Part shown: piece after piece, positions 17,280 through 26,635 of the stretch
How the letters are laid out: each line of letters opens with the position of its first letter
How positions within the stretch are numbered: the first letter of the stretch is position 1
Source: Rhizobium johnstonii 3841
Lineage (GTDB): Bacteria; Pseudomonadota; Alphaproteobacteria; Rhizobiales; Rhizobiaceae
Assembly (NCBI RefSeq): GCF_000009265.1
Contig: NC_008380.1
Coordinates: forward strand, 1,741,501-1,805,500
Length of the DNA stretch: 64,000 bases
Direction of reading: 5' to 3'
The notes under the pieces: model-generated
Database searches by the model: none
Seen by the model: the letters and a program-made list of their open reading frames with translations, nothing else
Told to the model about the DNA's origin: nothing
Position numbers and translations under genes: made by a program

Positions 17280-19409
17280 ATGTCGTCGAATCTTGCAGCC
17301 AGGCACGTTCGGACTCAAACGTCTTCCATCATTGCGACAACCGTCTGCTTCATTGTCGTCGCTCTCGTATTGACCGGCCTTATGGCACATGTCGTCGCCA
17401 CCATGACCCGGTCGGCGAACGAAATCGACGATGCCAGGGCCAGTCGCGCCGCCCGCGCGGCGGTTGCAGCCTTTGTGGCTCGCTTGAGCGGGACAACGAC
17501 GGACAATGCCATATGGGACGATGCCTATAGTGCTGTCTCATCTCCGACCGCTGCGGATTGGGCCTATGAGAATTGGGGAAAAACCAGCGAGGATTATGCG
17601 CTTTATGACGGCGCGATCGTGACCGGCCCTGACGGGTCTTCGATCGTCTCGGCCTATGCCAAAGGCAAGCCCTTCCAGCCGGGCACGTTTTTCGGGGAAG
17701 CCTTTTATCAGCAGATCAATGCGGCTGCCGCTCCGGCCAAGGCGCCGGTGATCAATTTCATCAAGACCGAAAGCGGTATAGCGCTGATCGCCTCGCAGGC
17801 GATCCAGCCGTTCGAGGCCGCCGCCGAGGTTCCGAAGTTCAGCGTGCTGAGTTTCTACAAGGCGTTTACGTCGGAGGTTCTCGACACTCTCTCCAACGAA
17901 CATGAACTCGAGGGGCTGAGCCTCGAGACGACGCCCAAGCCGGGATTTTTGAACACGCCGATCACCGACATGAAGGGAGCTGTGATCGGCTATCTCGTTT
18001 GGCCGAGCAAAGCGCCCGGAAGCGCCGTGTTTCAGCAAGTCTATCCCTATCTTGCAGCGTCTACCGTCGTCCTTTCGCTATTCTTGATCGGCGTTCTGTT
18101 GGTTGGCGCATCCGAAGCGCGGCGCCTGCGCCAACTGGCGCAGACAGCTCGCTTTGAAGCGAGCCATGACAGCTTGAGTGGCTTGTTGAACAGACAGGGG
18201 CTTCTCCGCCTGCTGGAGGATCTGGAGAGCCCGGATCCTTCGTCACCGCGGCTTTACTTGGTGGATCTCGACGGCTTCAAGGCGGTCAACGATGCTTGGG
18301 GGCATGCGGTTGGGGATGATTTGATCCGGATCGTCTCGAACGCGCTGATGACCAGTCATCCCGAAGTCCTGGCCGCGGCCCGGCTGGGAGGCGACGAATT
18401 CGCGCTGGTGCACGTTGGAGGCGCTGCACGCGAAGAGATCGAAGAGGCGATTCTGGCGCTGTTTGCCGAGCCCTTCAAAATTGACGGGCGAACGATCGAA
18501 GTTGGCGCAAGCATCGGAGCTGCGGCCCGCGATGGAGACATATCGCCTTTGGAGCTTCTTCGCAGAGCCGACATGGCCCTCTATCGTGCCAAGGCAAATG
18601 GCAAAGGTCAGGCGGTTGAATACGACCCCGAACTGGACCGGGAACGCATACGGGTCGCCGAGCTGGAAGGTCTCTTGAAGAACGCCATCGGCAGCGGCGC
18701 AATCGAAGCCGCTTTCCAGCCCCTCGTCTCTGCTTCGACCGGCGCCGTCACCGGTCTTGAAGCACTGGCGCGCTGGAAAACTGCAACGGGAAACGTCAGC
18801 CCGGAAATATTCATCCCTCTTGCTGAAAGGTGCGGCCTCATCGATGCCCTTGGCGTCCATATGCTGAGAACGTCGATCGGGCATGCCAAGAGCTGGCCCG
18901 GTCTGACTTTGTCGGTGAATGTCTCGCCGATCCAGCTCTGCAATCCGGAATTTGCTGCCCAGGTGATCGCGATCCTGCAGGAGCTGGATTTCGATCCTAA
19001 TCGCCTGACACTGGAAATCACCGAAGGCGTTCTGATGACAAATCCGGATCAGGCCCGTCGGTCGATAGACCAACTCAAGCGCGTCGGCATAAAGTTTGCT
19101 CTTGATGACTTTGGCTGCGGCTACGCCAGCATCGGGGCATTGCGGCAGTTTGGGTTTGATCGCATGAAGATCGACCGCTCGCTCGTGTCCGCTCTCGATG
19201 TAACCACAAATGGCGCCGATATTCTTCGGGCAACCATCTCCCTGGCGACTGCTCTGCAGATTCCCGTGACCGCCGAAGGTATTGAGAATAGCCGTCAGGC
19301 GGCGATCTTGCGAGACGCCGGCTGCGACCAGCTTCAAGGCTATATGCTCGGAAAACCCATGTCGGCATGCGACATATCCAACAGGCTGCGAGAAGAGTCG
19401 GCCGCATGA
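17280..19409 (+). CDS. CHASE4-GGDEF-EAL c-di-GMP turnover protein
   Basis: A 709-residue inner-membrane protein. Membrane segments at about residues 20-42 and 262-284 enclose a periplasmic CHASE4-like sensor with the IWDDAYSAV motif. A GGDEF domain (residues 295-450) has an intact LGGDEF site, and an EAL domain (residues 465-700) has GLEALARW, EITEGV, DDFGCGYAS, KIDRSLV and VTAEGIE, all residues needed for phosphodiesterase activity. Both synthesis and breakdown of cyclic di-GMP are possible; which dominates cannot be read from sequence. The start ATG has GCGGAA upstream. It stands alone between the cupin and pst genes. Confidence 0.92.
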   Translation: MSSNLAARHVRTQTSSIIATTVCFIVVALVLTGLMAHVVATMTRSANEIDDARASRAARAAVAAFVARLSGTTTDNAIWDDAYSAVSSPTAADWAYENWGKTSEDYALYDGAIVTGPDGSSIVSAYAKGKPFQPGTFFGEAFYQQINAAAAPAKAPVINFIKTESGIALIASQAIQPFEAAAEVPKFSVLSFYKAFTSEVLDTLSNEHELEGLSLETTPKPGFLNTPITDMKGAVIGYLVWPSKAPGSAVFQQVYPYLAASTVVLSLFLIGVLLVGASEARRLRQLAQTARFEASHDSLSGLLNRQGLLRLLEDLESPDPSSPRLYLVDLDGFKAVNDAWGHAVGDDLIRIVSNALMTSHPEVLAAARLGGDEFALVHVGGAAREEIEEAILALFAEPFKIDGRTIEVGASIGAAARDGDISPLELLRRADMALYRAKANGKGQAVEYDPELDRERIRVAELEGLLKNAIGSGAIEAAFQPLVSASTGAVTGLEALARWKTATGNVSPEIFIPLAERCGLIDALGVHMLRTSIGHAKSWPGLTLSVNVSPIQLCNPEFAAQVIAILQELDFDPNRLTLEITEGVLMTNPDQARRSIDQLKRVGIKFALDDFGCGYASIGALRQFGFDRMKIDRSLVSALDVTTNGADILRATISLATALQIPVTAEGIENSRQAAILRDAGCDQLQGYMLGKPMSACDISNRLREESAA

Positions 19410-19623
19410 TCTCGTAAAGGCCATCGCAGGAATTCGGTAACGGGCACGAGCGGCCCGGTATTTCGAAATCCTGAAAACGACATTTGCAGACATCGCTGCG
19501 GCAATCCACCACAGCCATGCGTCAATCTATCCCAATGTTTTTGCTAAGGCTTTGTTAAGTCCGCGATTCAATCAAAAGACCGCAACCGTAGCATTTGAGG
19601 CACGGCCTCGTGGTCGGTTGCGA

Positions 19624-19652
19624 CCGTCAAATTCCGTCATCAAACTGTAATA
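19624..19652 (+). promoter_or_regulatory. PHO box (PhoB site) before pstS
   Basis: CCGTCATCAAACTGTAATA at 19634-19652 matches the PhoB consensus of two CTGTCAT half sites 11 bases apart with few differences. A third, weaker unit (CCGTCAAATT) precedes it at 19624, in nearly the same helical phase. The site is 113 bases before the pstS start, as expected for activation under phosphate limitation. The rest of the 355-bp gap back to 19409 holds nothing I can name. Confidence 0.8.
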
Positions 19653-19764
19653 AAACGCGCCTAGCCCGCCTGTTGTGACGGGAATTTCAGCGCCCCAGAC
19701 AATGGACACCCCCTCCATGGCGCTGGTCTCGTTGTTTTTCAAATCCATTAGGGAAGCGCTTCAA

Positions 19765-20787
19765 ATGCTCACCAACAAACTTCTTTCGGCCTGCCTCGGC
19801 GCCGGCCTGGTTGCCGCTCTGGCGGTTTCGGCGTCCGCCGCCGATATCACCGGCGCCGGCTCTACCTTCGTCTATCCCGTCCTGTCCAAGTGGTCTGCGG
19901 ACTACAACAAGCAGACCGGCGACAAACTGAACTACCAGTCGATCGGTTCGGGCGGCGGCATCGCCCAGATCAAGGCTGCAACGGTTGACTTCGGCGCGTC
20001 CGACGCCCCGATGAAGCCGGAAGACCTGACGACTGGCGGCTTCGGTCAGTTCCCGCTCGTCGTCGGGGGCATCGTGCCCGTCATCAACATCAAAGGCATC
20101 AAGTCGGGCGAACTGAAGCTCACGGGCAAGGTTCTCGCCGACATCTACCTCGGCAATGTCACCAAGTGGAATGACAAGGCCATCGCCGATCTGAATCCCG
20201 GCCTGAAACTGCCCGACAGCCAGATCGCCGTCGTCCACCGTTCGGACGGTTCGGGCACCTCCTTCAACTGGACCAACTACTTTTCCAAGGTCAACGAAGA
20301 CTGGAAGAGCAAGGTTGGCGAAGGAACTGCCGTCAACTGGCCGGTCGGCATCGGCGGCAAGGGCAATGAAGGCGTTGCCGCTTACGTCACCCGCGTCAAG
20401 GATTCGATCGGCTACGTCGAATACGCCTACGCCCTGCAGAACAAGCTGCCCTACGTTCTGATCCAGAATGCCGCAGGCCAGTATCCGAAGCCGAATGCGG
20501 AAAGCTTCTCGGCTGCTGCCGCCAGCGCCGAATGGGCCAAGGCTCAGGACTTCTACCTGATCATGACCAATGCTCCGGGCGAAAAGGCCTGGCCGGTGAC
20601 CGCCACGACCTGGGCGATCATGTACAAGGAGCCGAAGGATGCAGCGCGCTCCAAGGCTGCCTTCGCCTTCTTCAAGTGGGCGCTTGAAAACGGCCAGAAG
20701 GAAGCCTCTGCCCTCGATTACGTTCCGCTTCCGCAGACCCTGGTGAAGCAGATCGAGGATTACTGGACAGCCTCGTTCAAGGGCTGA
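19765..20787 (+). CDS. pstS: phosphate-binding periplasmic protein of the Pst ABC transporter
   Basis: A 340-residue exported protein with a signal peptide ending VSASAADITGAG. Phosphate-binding motifs are present: GAGSTFVYPVLSKW, SIGSGGGIAQIKA, VDFGASDAPM and VVHRSDGSGTSFNW, where Ser, Asp, Arg and Thr hold the anion. It feeds phosphate to PstCA. ATG at 19765 is chosen because the signal peptide begins there and AGGGAAG lies upstream; the frame is open earlier. It is the first gene of pstSCAB under a PHO box. Confidence 0.95.
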   Translation: MLTNKLLSACLGAGLVAALAVSASAADITGAGSTFVYPVLSKWSADYNKQTGDKLNYQSIGSGGGIAQIKAATVDFGASDAPMKPEDLTTGGFGQFPLVVGGIVPVINIKGIKSGELKLTGKVLADIYLGNVTKWNDKAIADLNPGLKLPDSQIAVVHRSDGSGTSFNWTNYFSKVNEDWKSKVGEGTAVNWPVGIGGKGNEGVAAYVTRVKDSIGYVEYAYALQNKLPYVLIQNAAGQYPKPNAESFSAAAASAEWAKAQDFYLIMTNAPGEKAWPVTATTWAIMYKEPKDAARSKAAFAFFKWALENGQKEASALDYVPLPQTLVKQIEDYWTASFKG

Positions 20788-20832
20788 TCCTGACGAAACT
20801 GCGGTCGGGGCGGGAAGTTTGGCTTTCCGCCC

Positions 20833-20884
20833 TAGAACAGGATGATTTTAGGCCGACTGGGCCTAAAATCTGAATCCTGTTCTA
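20833..20884. repeat. imperfect palindrome between pstS and pstC
   Basis: TAGAACAGGAT-GATTTTAGGCC pairs with GGCCTAAAATC-TGA-ATCCTGTTCTA around a GACTG loop; the arms are exact except for a 3-base insertion. It lies 45 bases past the pstS stop. In other bacteria such hairpins keep the abundant binding-protein mRNA stable. Confidence 0.75.
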
Positions 20885-20897
20885 AATTAAGGGGTTA

Positions 20898-20944
20898 GAG
20901 CATGATGTCACCGAAAACCGCTTACACTTTTCGGCATCATGCTC
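20898..20944. repeat. RIME-like palindrome (single-hairpin copy) before pstC
   Basis: GAGCATGATG pairs with CATCATGCTC and CCGAAAA with TTTTCGG. On the minus strand the core reads AAAAGTGTAAGCGGTTTT, the same core as the copies at 3440, 26438, 32233 and 37383. Only the first hairpin of the full RIME1-like element is present. Confidence 0.75.
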
Positions 20945-20985
20945 AAATGCCTTTGACACCCCTCAAAGCAGCAGAGCGTACGGAT

Positions 20986-21963
20986 ATGAGCGAAGCAATG
21001 GCATCGCTGCCCGCCACAACCGCGGGCGTGAAGCGCCGCGACGGCGCGGCAGGCGATCGCATTTTTTATTGGATGGTTTTGGGCTGCGGCCTGTTTGTTT
21101 TGGTCGCACTGTTTGCAGCGGCGTTCTCCATGGTCTGGGACGGGTTTCTCGCGTTCCGGACCTTCGGCTTTGGCTTCCTGACCGGCATGGAATGGGATCC
21201 GGTTGCCCAGCGGTTCTCGGGCCTTGTACCGATTTACGGCACGCTGGTCACCTCGGCGCTCGCTATGGTCATCGGCGTTCCCGTGAGCCTCGGTATCGCC
21301 GTTTTCATTACCGAAGTTGCGCCGCGCTCCATTCGCGGCCCAATCGGCGGCGCCATCGAGCTTCTCGCCGGTATCCCCAGCATCATTTACGGCATGTGGG
21401 GTCTCTTCACTTTTGCTCCCTTCATGTCGGACTACGTCCAGCCGGTGCTGATCGACTGGCTGGGCCCGACCCCGGTAGTCGGCGCATTGTTCTCCGGCGC
21501 TCCGCTTGGCATCGGCATGCTGACGTCAGGCATCGTGCTGGCGATCATGATCATCCCCTTCGTCTCCTCGGTCATGCGCGACGTCTTCCTGGTCGTCCCG
21601 GCGCAGCTGAAGGAATCGGCCTATGCGCTTGGTTCGACCAAGTGGGAAGTGGTGCGCGACATCGTCATCCCGCACACCCGCACCGCTGTCGTCGGCGGCA
21701 TCTTCCTTGGTCTCGGCCGCGCGCTCGGAGAGACCATGGCGGTCACCTTCGTACTCGGCAACACCCATAACATCGCGGTGTCGCTGATGGAGCCCGGCAC
21801 GTCGATCGCTGCGACGCTCGCCAACGAGTTTGCCGAAGCTTCGGATGACCTCTACAGGTCGTCGCTCTCGGCGCTCGGTCTCATCCTCTTCGTTGTCACC
21901 TTCATCGTTCTGGCGGCCGCCAAGCTCATGCTGGTGCGCATGGCAAGACAGAGGGGAGAGTAG
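20986..21963 (+). CDS. pstC: phosphate ABC transporter permease
   Basis: A 325-residue inner-membrane protein with six segments. PstC features are clear: ITEVAPRSIRGPIGGAIELLAGIPSIIYGMWG, and the EAA loop ALGSTKWEVVRDIVIPHTRTAVVGG that contacts PstB, followed by GRALGETMAVTFVLGN. The start at 20986 gives MSEAMASLPAT; upstream in-frame ATGs fall in the palindromic repeats. Ribosome site is weak. It pairs with PstA. Confidence 0.94.
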   Translation: MSEAMASLPATTAGVKRRDGAAGDRIFYWMVLGCGLFVLVALFAAAFSMVWDGFLAFRTFGFGFLTGMEWDPVAQRFSGLVPIYGTLVTSALAMVIGVPVSLGIAVFITEVAPRSIRGPIGGAIELLAGIPSIIYGMWGLFTFAPFMSDYVQPVLIDWLGPTPVVGALFSGAPLGIGMLTSGIVLAIMIIPFVSSVMRDVFLVVPAQLKESAYALGSTKWEVVRDIVIPHTRTAVVGGIFLGLGRALGETMAVTFVLGNTHNIAVSLMEPGTSIAATLANEFAEASDDLYRSSLSALGLILFVVTFIVLAAAKLMLVRMARQRGE

Positions 21964-21965
21964 TC

Positions 21966-22823
21966 ATGGCCACCCATTCGGGTTCCATTTACCGCCGCCG
22001 CCAGATCGGCAGCATGATCGCCCTTTCACTCTGCGGCATCGCGACCGTGGTCGGCCTGGTCTTTCTGGTTTGGATCCTCTGGACGACGCTGATACACGGA
22101 CTGTCCGCGCTCAGCCCCAGTCTCGTCACGGAGATGACGCCGCCGCCCGGCGAAGATGGCGGCGGTCTCGCCAACGCCTTCATGGGCAGCCTGCTGATGG
22201 TCGTTCTGGCGGTCATCATCGGCACGCCGATCGGCGTGCTGGCCGGCACCTTTTTGTCGGAGTTCAGCCGCGGCAAGAAGATCGGCGAGGCGATCCGCTT
22301 CGTCAACGATATCCTGCTTTCGGCGCCGTCGATCATCATCGGCTTGTTTGTCTATGAACTGGTCGTCCGCCCGACGTCACGCTTTTCCGGCTTTGCCGGC
22401 GGCATCGCGCTCGCCTTCATCTTCCTGCCGGTCGTGGTGCGCACCACCGACGAAATGTTGCGGCTGGTTCCGGACGTCATGCGGGAGGCAGCACTTTCGC
22501 TCGGCATCCCGCGCTGGAAGGTAACGGTCAACGTACTCTACCGCGCCGCCTCCGCAGGCATCCTGACGGGTATCCTGCTTGCGATCGCCCGCATTTCGGG
22601 CGAAACCGCGCCACTCCTTTTTACGGCTCTGAACAACCAGTATTGGAGCTTGGACATGTCGCAGCCGATGGCGAATATCCCCGTCGTCATCTTCCAGTTC
22701 GCTATGAGCCCCTATGAGCAATGGCAGAATCTTGCCTGGGCAGGCGCCTTCGTCATGACGGCGATCGTGCTTCTCCTCAGCGTCGGCTCCCGCGCCATCC
22801 TCAACCGCAGGAATGCGAAATGA
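21966..22823 (+). CDS. pstA: phosphate ABC transporter permease
   Basis: A 285-residue membrane protein, partner of PstC. It has [52 protein letters not shown], the EAA loop [23 protein letters not shown], then [17 protein letters not shown]. The gene begins 2 bases after the pstC stop and its TGA overlaps the ATG of pstB, a tight operon. Confidence 0.95.
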   Translation: MATHSGSIYRRRQIGSMIALSLCGIATVVGLVFLVWILWTTLIHGLSALSPSLVTEMTPPPGEDGGGLANAFMGSLLMVVLAVIIGTPIGVLAGTFLSEFSRGKKIGEAIRFVNDILLSAPSIIIGLFVYELVVRPTSRFSGFAGGIALAFIFLPVVVRTTDEMLRLVPDVMREAALSLGIPRWKVTVNVLYRAASAGILTGILLAIARISGETAPLLFTALNNQYWSLDMSQPMANIPVVIFQFAMSPYEQWQNLAWAGAFVMTAIVLLLSVGSRAILNRRNAK

Positions 22824-23626
22824 TGCTTGAGAACAAAGCCTTCGAACCTCGCCCGGCCCACTCGGCCCCAACAGTCGACAAGATGGCGCTGACCGGCGTC
22901 AACTTCTACTACGGCGATGCCCACGCGATCCGCGACGTCACCCTGAGCTTTCCCGAGCGTCAGGTCTCGGCCCTCATCGGCCCGTCCGGCTGCGGCAAGT
23001 CCACGCTGTTGCGCATCCTGAACCGCATCTACATGCTCTACCCGAAGATGCGTGCCACCGGCTCCGTCACGCTCGACGGCCAGAATATCCTTGACCCCGG
23101 CTATTCGATGAACGAACTGCGCGCCCGGGTCGGCATGGTCTTCCAGAAACCGGTGCCGTTCCCGATGTCGATCTACGACAATATCGCCTACGGTATCCGC
23201 CACCACGAGCGCATCTCCAAGGCCGAGATGGATGTCCGCGTCGAGCAGGCGCTGCGCTCGGCAGCGCTCTGGGACGAGGTCAAGGACAAGCTGAAGGGCA
23301 GTGGTCTCGGCCTTTCCGGCGGTCAGCAGCAGCGTCTCTGCATCGCGCGTGCCGTAGCACTTCGCCCCGAGGTGCTTCTGCTCGACGAGCCGACCTCCGC
23401 CCTCGACCCGATCTCGACTGCCAAGGTGGAAGAGCTGGTCGCCCGGCTGAAGACGGATTTCACCATCGTCATCGTCACCCACAACATGCAGCAGGCAAGC
23501 CGCATCTCCGACAACACCGCCTTCATGTATCTGGGCGAACTGGTGGAATACGGCCCGACCGCCGAGATTTTCCAGTCGCCGAAGGTCAAGCGCACGGAAG
23601 ACTACATCACCGGCCGCTATGGCTGA
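22820..23626 (+). CDS. pstB: phosphate ABC transporter ATP-binding protein
   Basis: A 268-residue ATPase. Walker A is [10 protein letters not shown]-loop [11 protein letters not shown], signature LSGGQQQR, Walker [12 protein letters not shown] and H-loop VTHNMQQ. PstB-specific segments are present, such as [12 protein letters not shown] and [14 protein letters not shown] at 22820 overlaps the pstA stop. In many rhizobia pstB is followed by phoU and phoB; here the next gene is a P450 in the opposite direction, so those regulators must be elsewhere. Confidence 0.96.
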   Translation: MMLENKAFEPRPAHSAPTVDKMALTGVNFYYGDAHAIRDVTLSFPERQVSALIGPSGCGKSTLLRILNRIYMLYPKMRATGSVTLDGQNILDPGYSMNELRARVGMVFQKPVPFPMSIYDNIAYGIRHHERISKAEMDVRVEQALRSAALWDEVKDKLKGSGLGLSGGQQQRLCIARAVALRPEVLLLDEPTSALDPISTAKVEELVARLKTDFTIVIVTHNMQQASRISDNTAFMYLGELVEYGPTAEIFQSPKVKRTEDYITGRYG

Positions 23627-23641
23627 TCCGCGAAGAGTGGA

Positions 23642-24886
23642 TCACCATTGCAGATCCAGCCGGTCCAGCCCGTGGAAATGGTAGACGTCCTTGACCACGG
23701 GTGTCTTTGCCATCTTGAGGCCGGCCAGCCGTTCGAACAGGATCGGCAGCACGACGTTGAGCTCGAGCCGTGCCAACGGCGCGCCGATGCAGAAATGGAT
23801 GCCGGCGCCGAAGGAGAGGTTCGCCGCCTCGTTGCGGTCGGGCTTGAAGGTGAGGGGGTCGGTGAATTTCGCCGGATCGAGATTGGCGGCGGCGAGGATA
23901 AGGCTGACCTTGTCGCCGCGCTTGAAGGAGACGCCGTCGATTTCGGCAGGCTCCAGGGCCCAGCGCTGGAAGATATGGACCGGCGCGCAGATGCGCAGGG
24001 TTTCCTCGACGGTGCGCTCCGTCGTCGCCTCGTCCCGGAAGAGTTCCGCCGGATCGCAGCCGCTGTCGAGAATGGTGCGCACGGAGTTGCCGATCTGGTG
24101 CACGGTCGCCTCATGCCCGGCATTGAGCAGCACGATCGTCGTCGAGACGAGTTCCTCCTCGGTCAGATACTGGCCCTTGTGCTCGGTATGGATCATGTGG
24201 GTCAGCAGGTCGTCGCGTGGGGTCGCGCGGCGTTCCGTGATCACCGTCTTGACGTAGTCGGAAAATTCCTTGGCCGCCCGTTCGGCCTCTTCTTCCTGCT
24301 CGCGCGTGCGGCCGAACATGTACATGCGGACATAGGCGTGCGACCAGGCGAGCAGCTGCGGCCCCATCTCCTCGGGAATGCCGATCATCCGGGCGATCAT
24401 CGTCACCGGGATGATGTCGGCAAAGGCCGAGAGCAGCTCGACCTCACGCTTCTCCGCGAAGCCGTCGATCAGCCGGTTGGCGAGTTCGGCAAGTTCCGGC
24501 TTCATCTTCTCGACATGGCGGGAAACGAAGGCGCGGTTGACGAGCGTGCGCAGCCGCGTGTGCTCGGGCGGTTCGAGTTCGAGCAGGGAATAACGTTCCG
24601 AGAGATCGAAACTGGCAAGATGCGGCATCGGCTCGGCAAGGCCGAGCTCCTCGCGGCTGGCGATATGCAGGATCTGCCGGCCGAAGCGGCGGTCGCGGAG
24701 CAGGCCGTTCACATGGTCGTAACCCGTAAAGAACCACTGCTTCTGCTCGCTCCAGTAGAAGGTCGGGCAATGGGCATGAAGTGCGGCATAGACGGCATTC
24801 GGGTCGCCGTAGAAGGCCGGGTTGCGGCTATCAAGCGAGACATGACGGTTGGCGCGGTCGATCGAGAGAAAGGATGGGATCATCAT
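23642..24886 (-). CDS. cytochrome P450
   Basis: A 414-residue soluble class I bacterial P450. The oxygen-binding I-helix motif is NAGHEAT, the K-helix ExxR is EETLRI, and the heme loop FGAGIHFCIGAPLARLE carries the cysteine ligand. It is close in form to CYP107-type or related soil-bacterial families, but substrate and number cannot be told. ATG at 24886 is chosen; a TTG start 16 codons earlier is possible. No ferredoxin or reductase gene lies nearby, so it must use partners coded elsewhere. It is convergent with pstB. Confidence 0.93.
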   Translation of the reverse strand: MMIPSFLSIDRANRHVSLDSRNPAFYGDPNAVYAALHAHCPTFYWSEQKQWFFTGYDHVNGLLRDRRFGRQILHIASREELGLAEPMPHLASFDLSERYSLLELEPPEHTRLRTLVNRAFVSRHVEKMKPELAELANRLIDGFAEKREVELLSAFADIIPVTMIARMIGIPEEMGPQLLAWSHAYVRMYMFGRTREQEEEAERAAKEFSDYVKTVITERRATPRDDLLTHMIHTEHKGQYLTEEELVSTTIVLLNAGHEATVHQIGNSVRTILDSGCDPAELFRDEATTERTVEETLRICAPVHIFQRWALEPAEIDGVSFKRGDKVSLILAAANLDPAKFTDPLTFKPDRNEAANLSFGAGIHFCIGAPLARLELNVVLPILFERLAGLKMAKTPVVKDVYHFHGLDRLDLQW

Positions 24887-24945
24887 GCCCCGAGGCTTAG
24901 CGGATTTGCCGGGCCTCGGGAAGATGTGGGGCAAGCGATCCCGGA

Positions 24946-26199
24946 CTACCCGGCGCGTGACAGTGTACGCATGCGTCGCAGCGCTTCGACCTGGTCGTCG
25001 ACCGTCGGCACGAGTTCGCCGGCAGTGCTGCTCGGCGTGGCTGGTGCAGGGGCTGCGGCCTCCGCTTCGCCGAATGTGACCGTGCAGTTGCGGCCGGCGG
25101 CCTTTGCCGCATAGAGCGCCCGGTCGGCGGCCGAGATCAGCTTGTCGATATTGGCTTCGATCGAGGAGGCGAGCGCGATGCCGATGCTGACGGTGACCGG
25201 AACGATCGCTTCGCCGGTGCTGACGGGAAGACGGCAGAATTCGGTGCGGATCGCTTCGGCGATCGCCTCGGCCTCCGTCTGGTCCGCGACGGCGGCGAAG
25301 GCGGCGAATTCCTCGCCGCCCATGCGGCCGAAGATGTTGTTCGGAATATACTGGCGGGCCATGCGCGCGAAGGCGGTCAGCACGGCATCGCCGGACTGGT
25401 GGCCGAAACGGTCGTTGACGCGCTTGAAATGGTCAAGATCGAAAAGGATCACCGCAACCTGGCGCTGCTCGTTATGAGCACGTTCCTGGATGCCGTCGAA
25501 ATAGCCGAGCAGGCCGCGGCGGTTGAGCACGCCGGTCAGCGAGTCGGTCAGGGTGAGGGCACGCAGGTGCCGTTCGGAGCGCTCCATGATCAGACGGCAG
25601 GTGAACGCGAAGGCGATGGTCAGCAGGAAGGCGCTGGCCATGGCGGAGGCGCCGCCAAGATTGGTCGCCTCGATATCGCTTGGCATCGTCAATGCCATCG
25701 TCAGCGCCGAGCCGAAGCACAGGCAGCCCTGGAGGATGAACACACCCATCAGCTTGATGCGGGTACGCTCACGGCGCATGTCGCCGGCGGCGACCGCCAT
25801 GGCGAGTGCCGTCGCACCCGTCGCCGAAGCAAGGTTGTAGAGCACCACCCGGTTTGAATAATCGCTGTTGACCCAGGGCAGGAATACACCGGCGAGCCAG
25901 ATTGCCGGCGGCAGCAGTGCCCACCATTCGATCCGCTTGCGGTCGAGTGCCAGAAAACCAGCCACCCAGGCGCTCTGGCCGAGCAGGGCGATGGCATTGC
26001 CCGCCTCTACTGAAAGCACGCTGGGGATTTCGCCGCGCAGCGCGACCATCGCAAAGCCGATGCCGGTCAGGAGGAAGCCCAGGCCCCAATAGAGATAGGC
26101 CTCGTTCCTGACATTGTGGCGCCAGGCGACGAACAGCACCAAAGCGAGCGTCATGGCCTCGGAACACCAGATGGCGAGACCTGTAGCGAAATTGAACAC
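24946..26199 (-). CDS. membrane-bound diguanylate cyclase (GGDEF)
   Basis: A protein with about seven hydrophobic segments in residues 1-230, forming an unnamed membrane sensor, then a GGDEF domain: DSLTGVLNRRGLLGYFD, ILFDLDHFKRVNDRFGHQSGDAVL, and the active site MGGEEF. It makes cyclic di-GMP; no EAL domain is present. A 40-residue alanine/proline-rich tail follows. The GTG at 26199 has AAGGGG 8 bases upstream and is preferred; ATG at 26229 has no usable ribosome site. The exact start is thus uncertain. Confidence 0.87.
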   Translation of the reverse strand: MFNFATGLAIWCSEAMTLALVLFVAWRHNVRNEAYLYWGLGFLLTGIGFAMVALRGEIPSVLSVEAGNAIALLGQSAWVAGFLALDRKRIEWWALLPPAIWLAGVFLPWVNSDYSNRVVLYNLASATGATALAMAVAAGDMRRERTRIKLMGVFILQGCLCFGSALTMALTMPSDIEATNLGGASAMASAFLLTIAFAFTCRLIMERSERHLRALTLTDSLTGVLNRRGLLGYFDGIQERAHNEQRQVAVILFDLDHFKRVNDRFGHQSGDAVLTAFARMARQYIPNNIFGRMGGEEFAAFAAVADQTEAEAIAEAIRTEFCRLPVSTGEAIVPVTVSIGIALASSIEANIDKLISAADRALYAAKAAGRNCTVTFGEAEAAAPAPATPSSTAGELVPTVDDQVEALRRMRTLSRAG

Positions 26200-26437
26200 G
26201 GCAGCAACCCCTTGTCTGTCCGTTCGCATCCTTGCCGAGGAAGCTCGCCACTTCCTTAATGTCGCTGCGCTGCGGCATTGTTTTAGGCCGATATCTGCCG
26301 GTAGGCTTTCCGTCGGGTAAACGTGTATGAGCACAGTCGAATAGAATAAGCCTTCCTTCATCCTGTCATGGAGAAAAGCCGGGGGAGACCGTACCAAGGG
26401 CTCGCCGTTAACAGGCGTTTGAGGGAATGAGGCTCAA

Positions 26438-26484
26438 TGCATGTCGCCCGGAAGTGTGCAGCGGTTCCGGGATAACGACATGCA
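26438..26484. repeat. RIME-like palindrome (single-hairpin copy) before clpP
   Basis: TGCATGTCG pairs with CGACATGCA and CCCGGAA with TTCCGGG around a GTGTGCAGCGG core. Compared with the copy at 37383 the inner stem has changed on both sides (CGCAAAA/TTTTGCG to CCCGGAA/TTCCGGG), so pairing is kept while bases differ. Confidence 0.75.
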
Positions 26485-26542
26485 TGAAAAGAAGGAGCTT
26501 AGCCGCCTTGGCCCGCCTTCTTAACGTTATCCGCAGGCGTGT

Positions 26543-26570
26543 CTTGAAGAGGAGGGCCGGGACACTCTAT
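26543..26570 (+). promoter_or_regulatory. candidate heat-shock (RpoH-type) promoter of clpP
   Basis: CTTGAA is followed after 16 bases by CTCTAT. The alphaproteobacterial RpoH pattern is CTTGAA, about 16 bases, then CCATAT-like; the -10 match is partial. clpP is a classical heat-shock gene and this lies 65 bases upstream. Confidence 0.4.
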
Positions 26571-26635
26571 GTAGGGGTAAGATATTTTTCTTTGATTCCC
26601 GGCGCCGGCCGGCGAGACGCTGACAAAGGACGCAC

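Larger units (their letters stand above)
26200..26635. other. 436-bp gap before clpP
   Basis: It contains a RIME-like palindrome (26438-26484) and a CTTGAA-type promoter candidate (26543-26570), described separately. I see no gene in it. Confidence 0.6.
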
